Of a DNA stretch of 11,045 nucleotides, positions 6,513 to 11,045 are shown piece by piece. The position numbers and the translations under genes were made by a program. The notes under the pieces were generated by a model. That model saw nothing but the letters and a program-made list of their open reading frames with translations, was not told where the DNA came from and made no database searches. How positions within the stretch are numbered: position 1 is the stretch's first letter; each line of letters begins with the position of its first letter. Origin of the DNA: an uncultured Duganella sp. (GTDB lineage: Bacteria > Pseudomonadota > Gammaproteobacteria > Burkholderiales > Burkholderiaceae); contig CAMLSG010000189.1 in the NCBI GenBank assembly GCA_946482635.1, positions 1 to 11,045 on the forward strand, read 5' to 3'.

Positions 6513-8189
6513 ATGGAAAGTTTTGCAGCCCTCTTCGAAGAGTCCCTGTCGCGTCAAGACATGCGCTCTGGCGAAGTGATCTCCGCTGAAGTCGTGCGTC
6601 TGGACCACAACTTTGTGATCGTTAACGCCGGCCTGAAATCGGAAGCTTTCATTCCTGTTGAAGAATTCAAGAATGACCAAGGCGAACTGGAAGTCAAAGT
6701 AGGCGACTTCGTTTCCGTGGCCATCGAATCGCTGGAAAATGGTTTCGGCGATACCATCCTGTCCCGTGACAAGGCTAAGCGCCTGGCATCGTGGCTGGCA
6801 CTGGAAAAAGCAATGGAATCCGGCGAAATCGTCGTTGGTACCGTCAATGGCAAAGTCAAGGGCGGCCTGACCGTTCTGACCAACGGCATCCGCGCTTTCC
6901 TGCCAGGTTCGCTGGTAGACACCCGTCCAGTTAAGGACACCACCCCATTCGAAGGCAAGACCCTCGAGTTCAAGGTTATCAAGCTGGACCGCAAGCGCAA
7001 CAACGTGGTTCTGTCCCGCCGCGCCGTCATCGAAGCTTCGATGGGCGAAGAGCGCCAGAAGCTGATGGAAACCCTGAAAGAAGGCACCGTGGTGACCGGC
7101 GTCGTCAAGAACATCACCGACTACGGTGCGTTCGTTGACCTGGGCGGCATCGACGGCCTGCTGCACATCACCGACCTGGCATGGCGTCGTGTGCGTCACC
7201 CATCCGAAGTCCTGACCGTTGGCCAGGAAATCACCGCCAAGGTCCTGAAGTACGATCAGGAAAAGAACCGTGTGTCCCTGGGCGTGAAGCAACTGGGCGA
7301 CGATCCTTGGACCGGTCTGTCCCGTCGTTACCCACAAGGCACCCGCCTGTTCGGTAAAGTCACCAACCTGACCGACTACGGTGCGTTCGTTGAAGTTGAA
7401 CAGGGCATCGAAGGCCTGGTTCACGTGTCCGAAATGGACTGGACCAACAAGAACGTGGCTCCTAACAAAGTCGTTCAACTGGGCGACGAAGTTGAAGTCA
7501 TGGTCCTGGAAATCGACGAAGAGCGTCGTCGTATCTCCCTGGGCATGAAGCAGTGCAAGGCAAACCCTTGGGACGACTTCGGCATGACCCACAAGAAGGG
7601 CGATAAGGTCAAGGGCGCAATCAAGTCGATCACCGACTTCGGCGTGTTCATCGGCCTGCCAGGCAACATCGACGGCCTGGTACACCTGTCCGACCTGTCC
7701 TGGACCGAGTCCGGCGAAGAAGCCGTGCGCAAGTTCAAGAAAGGTGACGAACTGGAAGCCGTGGTTCTGGCAATCGACGTTGAGCGTGAGCGCGTTTCCC
7801 TGGGCGTTAAGCAACTGGAAGGCGATCCATTCAACAACTTCGCAGCCATGAACGACAAGGGCTCCCTGGTAACCGGTACTGTGAAAGCAGTTGAGCCAAA
7901 AGGCGCCGTGATCCAGCTGTCCGACGACGTTGAAGGCTACCTGCGCGCTTCCGAAATCTCCCGCGACCGCGTGGAAGATGCCGGCACCCACCTGAAGGTT
8001 GGTGATTCCGTGGAAGCCCTGGTGATCAACATCGATCGCAAGGCACGTTCGATCCAGCTGTCGATCAAGGCTAAAGACAACGCAGAAACCGCTGAAGCAA
8101 TGCAGAAGCTGTCCGCTGACTCCAGCGCTGCTTCCGGCACCACCAGCCTGGGCGCTCTGCTGAAAGCCAAGTTCGACAACAAGAACTAA
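6513..8189 (+). CDS. rpsA: 30S ribosomal protein S1
   Basis: S1 binds mRNA on the 30S subunit and is needed for initiation on mRNAs with weak Shine-Dalgarno or structured leaders. The 558 residues match the E. coli length (557) and show six S1 (OB-fold) domains at about 21-86, 104-170, 191-259, 276-346, 363-433 and 450-518. The first two are divergent (30S binding). The third to fifth carry the clear repeat pattern [37 protein letters not shown] and [19 protein letters not shown]. Domain ends repeat the form RxSLGxKQ. Codon use is of a highly expressed gene, with more GTT, CGT and AAG and lower third-base GC than its neighbours. ATG 6513 fits the conserved [12 protein letters not shown] start. 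ihfB follows after 16 nt. A self-regulated leader is proposed at 6437-6512. Confidence 0.98.
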   Translation: MESFAALFEESLSRQDMRSGEVISAEVVRLDHNFVIVNAGLKSEAFIPVEEFKNDQGELEVKVGDFVSVAIESLENGFGDTILSRDKAKRLASWLALEKAMESGEIVVGTVNGKVKGGLTVLTNGIRAFLPGSLVDTRPVKDTTPFEGKTLEFKVIKLDRKRNNVVLSRRAVIEASMGEERQKLMETLKEGTVVTGVVKNITDYGAFVDLGGIDGLLHITDLAWRRVRHPSEVLTVGQEITAKVLKYDQEKNRVSLGVKQLGDDPWTGLSRRYPQGTRLFGKVTNLTDYGAFVEVEQGIEGLVHVSEMDWTNKNVAPNKVVQLGDEVEVMVLEIDEERRRISLGMKQCKANPWDDFGMTHKKGDKVKGAIKSITDFGVFIGLPGNIDGLVHLSDLSWTESGEEAVRKFKKGDELEAVVLAIDVERERVSLGVKQLEGDPFNNFAAMNDKGSLVTGTVKAVEPKGAVIQLSDDVEGYLRASEISRDRVEDAGTHLKVGDSVEALVINIDRKARSIQLSIKAKDNAETAEAMQKLSADSSAASGTTSLGALLKAKFDNKN

Positions 8190-8205
8190 TCTACCGAGCA
8201 CTTAG

Positions 8206-8511
8206 ATGACTAAGTCCGAATTGATCAACCGCCTGGCTGAGCGTTATTCTCAGCTGGTGGCCAAAGATGCGGAGTATGCCGTCAAGACCATCCTCGATGC
8301 GATGACCAACGCCTTGGCGGACGGCCAGCGCATCGAGATCCGTGGTTTTGGCAGCTTTGCCCTGAATTCGCGGCCGCCGCGCATTGGACGCAATCCAAAG
8401 TCCGGCGACAAAGTGATGGTCCCTGAAAAACGGGTGCCGCACTTCAAGCCTGGCAAGCAGTTGCGCGAGCGGGTCGATGCGATGGTCGGGCAACCGATCA
8501 TTGAGGACTGA
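8206..8511 (+). CDS. ihfB: Integration host factor subunit beta
   Basis: IHF beta pairs with IHF alpha (gene not in this window) to bend DNA sharply at specific sites, affecting transcription, recombination and replication. The 101 residues form one HU/IHF domain: helical [14 protein letters not shown] start, R46 in IEIRGFGSF (43-51), and the beta-arm [11 protein letters not shown] (57-67) with intercalating P64, the same number as in E. coli IHF beta. The arm sequence GRNPKSG separates it from HU. The start ATG 8206 has a weak GAG upstream. The rpsA-ihfB pairing is standard in proteobacteria. A strong intrinsic terminator follows 21 nt after the stop. Confidence 0.96.
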   Translation: MTKSELINRLAERYSQLVAKDAEYAVKTILDAMTNALADGQRIEIRGFGSFALNSRPPRIGRNPKSGDKVMVPEKRVPHFKPGKQLRERVDAMVGQPIIED

Positions 8512-8530
8512 GTCTCTGGCACAGTAGAAT
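8501..8530 (+). promoter_or_regulatory. Candidate lapAB promoter overlapping the end of ihfB
   Basis: TTGAGG (8501-8506, 4/6 to consensus) and TAGAAT (8525-8530, 5/6) are 18 nt apart. The predicted start, about 7 nt beyond the -10 hexamer, is near 8537, inside the left arm of the terminator hairpin at 8532-8557. It is the only good promoter-like pair I see close to lapA. Prediction only. Confidence 0.45.
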
Positions 8531-8531
8531 G

Positions 8532-8560
8532 AAGGGGCGGGCGTTTGCCTGCCCCTTTTT
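8532..8560 (+). terminator. Intrinsic terminator after ihfB
   Basis: The left arm AAGGGGCGGGC (8532-8542) pairs with GCCTGCCCCTT (8547-8557), with one G-T pair and loop GTTT. A T-tract (8556-8560) follows directly. This is a textbook rho-independent terminator for the rpsA-ihfB transcript. It ends only 15 nt before the lapA start codon. Confidence 0.9.
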
Positions 8561-8575
8561 AATTTGGAACTGACA

Positions 8576-8878
8576 ATGAAATTCATCTCCACCGCCTTCG
8601 GCGTTGTCCTGTTTGTCCTGTTCTTTGGTTTTGCCCTGAAAAACACGCAGGAAGTCGACCTGCACCTGTTCCTGAATTACGAGCTGCGCGGCCCGCTGGT
8701 GCTGATGCTGCTGGCCTTCTTCGTGGCCGGCGCCGCCCTGTGCATCCTCGCGCTGACTCCCACCTTGTTCCGCCAGCGCCGCGAATCGAACAAGCAGAAA
8801 TCCACCATCCAATCCCTGCAGACCGCGGCCATGCAAGTGAACGAGCGCCCGCTGCCGGACAGCATCAACACCCAGTAA
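8576..8878 (+). CDS. lapA: LapA-family inner-membrane protein (DUF1049)
   Basis: A 100-residue membrane protein with two hydrophobic helices, about residues 3-21 and 40-62, joined by a short loop (KNTQEVDLHLFLNYELRG), then a basic, polar C-terminal tail (RQRRESNKQK). This is the layout of LapA/YciS, which in E. coli works with LapB in the assembly and control of lipopolysaccharide. ATG 8576 is preferred over the TTG at 8564 because MKFISTAFG starts the first membrane helix directly and a GGA (8566-8568) lies at proper spacing upstream. lapB follows after 10 nt. The name rests mainly on topology and on the ihfB-lapA-lapB order, which is conserved in Burkholderiales. Confidence 0.88.
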   Translation: MKFISTAFGVVLFVLFFGFALKNTQEVDLHLFLNYELRGPLVLMLLAFFVAGAALCILALTPTLFRQRRESNKQKSTIQSLQTAAMQVNERPLPDSINTQ

Positions 8879-8888
8879 TAAGCAAAAT

Positions 8889-10064
8889 ATGGATTTTGAA
8901 CTCTGGTGGCTGCTGGGCATCCCAGCCATGTTTGCCCTCGGCTGGATCGCCGCACGCGTCGATATCCGCGCCGTGGTGTCCGAATCGCGCACCCTGCCGC
9001 GCGGCTATTTCCGTGGCCTGAACCACCTGCTGAACGACCAGCCGGACAAGGCCATCGACTCCTTCATCGAGATCGTCAAGCTCGATCCCGAAACCGCCGA
9101 CATGCACTTCGCCCTCGGCAACCTGTTCCGCCGCCGCGGCGAAACGGAACGCGCCATCCGCGTGCACCAGAACCTGCTGTCGCGTCCCGACCTGCCGGCC
9201 GAACAGCGCGCCCACGCCGAATATGAGCTGGGCCAGGATTACCTGAAAGCCGGCCTGCTGGACCGCGCCGAAGAAACCTACACCCGCCTGCTCGATACGT
9301 CCTACGCCGTGCAGGGCCGCAAGGCGCTGCTGGAAATCTACCAGCGCGAAAAAGAATGGAAGCGCGCCATCGAAGCCGCACTTGCGCTGCAGGAAGCCGG
9401 CGCCGGCTCGCGCCAGAAGGAAATTTCGCAGTTCTACTGTGAGCTGGCGCAGGACGCGCTGGTGCACATGAAGCCTGAAGAAGCGGAGTCCCTGCTGGAG
9501 CAAGCCCTGCAGGCCGATCGCAGCAGCGTGCGCGCCACCATCCTGTGCGGCGACGCGCAGCTGGCGAAAGGCGACACCGAAGCCGCGCTGGCCACCTGGC
9601 GCCGCGTCGAACAGCAATCCGTGCCTCATACCGCGCTGGTCGCGACGCGCCTGATGGACGGCTACCGCAAGGTTGGCCGCCCGCAGGAAGGCGTCAGCCT
9701 GCTGAAGTCCTACCTGGAGCAGGCATCCTCGATCGACCTGCTGGAAGTAGTCTTCAAGGCCGTCATCGAACTGGAAGGCGTGGACGCCGCCAAGCAGGTG
9801 GTGCTCGACGAATTGCGCCGCACGCCGACCCTGCTCGGCCTCGACAAGCTGCTGGAAGCGCGCATGATGGACGCGCCGGCCTCCGTGCTGTCCGAACTGT
9901 CGATGGTGAAGAACCTGGTTCACGGCTACACGCAAAAGCTGGCCCGCTACCAGTGCAGCCATTGCGGCTTCAAAGCCCGCCAGTTCTACTGGCACTGCCC
10001 TGGATGCAGCCGCTGGGATTCCTACCCGCCGCGCCGCACCGAAGAACTCAACGTAATGAACTGA
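8889..10064 (+). CDS. lapB: LPS assembly protein LapB (TPR protein with rubredoxin-like end)
   Basis: LapB (YciM) is anchored in the inner membrane facing the cytoplasm. In E. coli it guides FtsH to degrade LpxC, so it limits LPS synthesis. The 391 residues start with one membrane helix (about 4-22, LWWLLGIPAMFALGWIAARV) and a conserved stretch SRTLPRGYFRGLNHLLNDQP (33-52). TPR helices follow from about 53 to 340 (for example PDKAIDSFIEIVKLDPE, RAEETYTRLLD, EAALATWRRV). The C-terminus is a rubredoxin-type metal site with C356, C359, C370 and C373 in YQCSHCGFKAR and WHCPGCSRWDSYPP. All four cysteines are present, so metal binding should be intact. Length matches E. coli (389). The gene stops 1 nt before the rfaE1 start. 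Confidence 0.96.
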   Translation: MDFELWWLLGIPAMFALGWIAARVDIRAVVSESRTLPRGYFRGLNHLLNDQPDKAIDSFIEIVKLDPETADMHFALGNLFRRRGETERAIRVHQNLLSRPDLPAEQRAHAEYELGQDYLKAGLLDRAEETYTRLLDTSYAVQGRKALLEIYQREKEWKRAIEAALALQEAGAGSRQKEISQFYCELAQDALVHMKPEEAESLLEQALQADRSSVRATILCGDAQLAKGDTEAALATWRRVEQQSVPHTALVATRLMDGYRKVGRPQEGVSLLKSYLEQASSIDLLEVVFKAVIELEGVDAAKQVVLDELRRTPTLLGLDKLLEARMMDAPASVLSELSMVKNLVHGYTQKLARYQCSHCGFKARQFYWHCPGCSRWDSYPPRRTEELNVMN

Positions 10065-10065
10065 T

Positions 10066-10992
10066 ATGAGCAAAGCGCCCGCACTCGACAAAGTACGCAT
10101 CCTGGTCGCCGGCGACGTCATGCTGGACCGCTACTGGTTCGGCGATGTCAGCCGCATTTCGCCGGAAGCCCCGGTACCCGTGGTGCGCATCGAACGCCGC
10201 GAAGCCCGCCTGGGCGGCGCCGCCAACGTCGCACGCAATGCCGCAGCCCTGGGCGCACATGCCGGCCTGTTGGGCATCGTCGGCGCCGATGAAGCCGGAT
10301 CGGAAGTGGAGCAACTGCTGCAAAGCGGCGGCATCCACAGCTACCTGAAACACGACAACGCGATTTCCACCATCATCAAGCTGCGCGTGATCGGCCGCCA
10401 GCAGCAGATGGTGCGCATCGACTTCGAAGAGCCGCCAAGCGACGCCGTGCTGCGCAACAAGCTGGTGCAATTCAAGACCCTGCTGCCGGAATACGACGTG
10501 ATCGTGCTGTCCGACTACAACAAGGGCGGCCTGGTCGACGTGGCCGAAATGATCGCCACCGCCCGCGCCGCCGGCAAGATCGTGATGGTCGACCCGAAAG
10601 GCGACGACTTCTCGCCCTACAAAGGCGCCACCGTGCTGACCCCGAACAAATCGGAACTGAAGCGCATCGTTGGCAGTTGGAACAGCGAAGAGCAACTGGT
10701 GACCAAGGCGCAAAACCTGCGCGCCGAACTGTCGCTGGACGCGCTGCTGCTGACCCGGTCGGAAGAGGGCATGACCCTGTTCACTGACGAAGGCATTTTC
10801 AACGTGCAGGCCAGCGCCCGCGAAGTGTTCGACGTTTCCGGCGCAGGCGACACCGTGATCGCCACCATGGCCGCCATGCTGGGCTCCGGCGCCGGCTGGC
10901 AAGACGCCGTCGAAACCGCCAACCGCGCCGGCGGCATCGTGGTGGGCAAGCTCGGCACCGCCACCGTCACCCGCGACGAACTATTCGCGTAA
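10066..10992 (+). CDS. rfaE1: D-glycero-beta-D-manno-heptose-7-phosphate kinase
   Basis: PfkB/ribokinase-family kinase that phosphorylates heptose 7-phosphate at C1, a step toward ADP-heptose for the LPS inner core. The 308 residues carry GDVMLDRYW (16-24), the sugar-binding LGGAANVARN (49-58), SDYNKGG (149-155), DPKG (176-179), LTPNKSE (191-197) and the catalytic DVSGAGDTV (256-264, D262). E. coli HldE joins this kinase to an adenylyltransferase in about 477 residues. Here only the kinase is present with a clean stop, so a separate rfaE2/hldC gene is expected elsewhere. It is coupled to lapB with a 1-nt gap, linking LPS control and LPS core precursor supply. The symbol hldA is an equal alternative. 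Confidence 0.94.
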   Translation: MSKAPALDKVRILVAGDVMLDRYWFGDVSRISPEAPVPVVRIERREARLGGAANVARNAAALGAHAGLLGIVGADEAGSEVEQLLQSGGIHSYLKHDNAISTIIKLRVIGRQQQMVRIDFEEPPSDAVLRNKLVQFKTLLPEYDVIVLSDYNKGGLVDVAEMIATARAAGKIVMVDPKGDDFSPYKGATVLTPNKSELKRIVGSWNSEEQLVTKAQNLRAELSLDALLLTRSEEGMTLFTDEGIFNVQASAREVFDVSGAGDTVIATMAAMLGSGAGWQDAVETANRAGGIVVGKLGTATVTRDELFA

Positions 10993-10994
10993 AA

Positions 10995-11045
10995 GTCGGG
11001 GTCAGGTCTGGCAATCGGACATTTCGCTGCGCGAAATGTCCGATT
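10995..11045. repeat. Long hairpin repeat after rfaE1, cut by window edge
   Basis: A perfect 15-bp stem, AATCGGACATTTCGC (11013-11027) and GCGAAATGTCCGATT (11031-11045), closes on loop TGC. The right arm ends exactly at the window edge, so the stem may continue. The sequence just before it, GTCGGGGTCAGGTCTGGC (10995-11012), contains GGGTCAGG like the arms of the other elements here. The AAACCGG end is absent, so it is a different family or subtype. It could double as a terminator for lapA-lapB-rfaE1, but the 3' side is not visible. Confidence 0.7.

Noticed and set aside
8564..8575. TTG start for lapA four codons upstream
   Set aside because: It would directly follow the terminator T-tract and overlap the GGA that best serves as ribosome site for ATG 8576. 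The membrane helix begins at the ATG.

Overview
The window is a compact, GC-rich, entirely plus-strand stretch of core bacterial genome. Gene order and protein character point to a betaproteobacterium of the order Burkholderiales, most likely an Oxalobacteraceae member of the Massilia/Duganella/Janthinobacterium type. That placement is my recognition of families and synteny, not a database result.

Positions 1-6436 hold the aromatic 'supraoperon': serC (5' end cut off by the window), pheA (chorismate mutase-prephenate dehydratase), hisC (a class I/II PLP aminotransferase), tyrA, aroA and cmk. aroA makes EPSP, the precursor of chorismate. PheA and TyrA split the chorismate/prephenate flux to phenylalanine and tyrosine. 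The HisC-type enzyme can supply the transamination step, SerC makes serine (and a PLP precursor), and Cmk supplies CDP. Spacing is tight (hisC/tyrA overlap by 8 nt, tyrA/aroA 9 nt) except where palindromic repeats have been inserted.

Positions 6437-8560 hold rpsA (ribosomal protein S1, six S1 domains) and ihfB (IHF beta). rpsA has a candidate extended -10 promoter inside cmk and a structured leader with little Shine-Dalgarno. The block closes with a clear intrinsic terminator after ihfB. A promoter-like sequence overlaps that terminator and could start the next transcript.

Positions 8576-10992 hold lapA, lapB and rfaE1, an envelope block: LapA/LapB control LPS synthesis (LpxC turnover with FtsH in E. 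coli), and RfaE1 is a monofunctional heptose-7-phosphate kinase for LPS inner core.

The unusual content is a family of short palindromic elements. Copies lie in serC-pheA (1047-1114), inside the tyrA reading frame (3510-3562) and as a double-hairpin form in aroA-cmk (5653-5754). They share AAACCGG...CCGGTT ends and a 3-nt-loop hairpin whose arms differ between copies by compensatory changes. The tyrA copy adds about 18 residues in frame to an otherwise intact enzyme, and third-base use shifts sharply at that point. A different hairpin with the same TGC loop begins after rfaE1 and runs to the window edge. I saw no tRNA, rRNA, CRISPR, transposase, phage or defence gene. No stretch over 300 bases lacks a gene.
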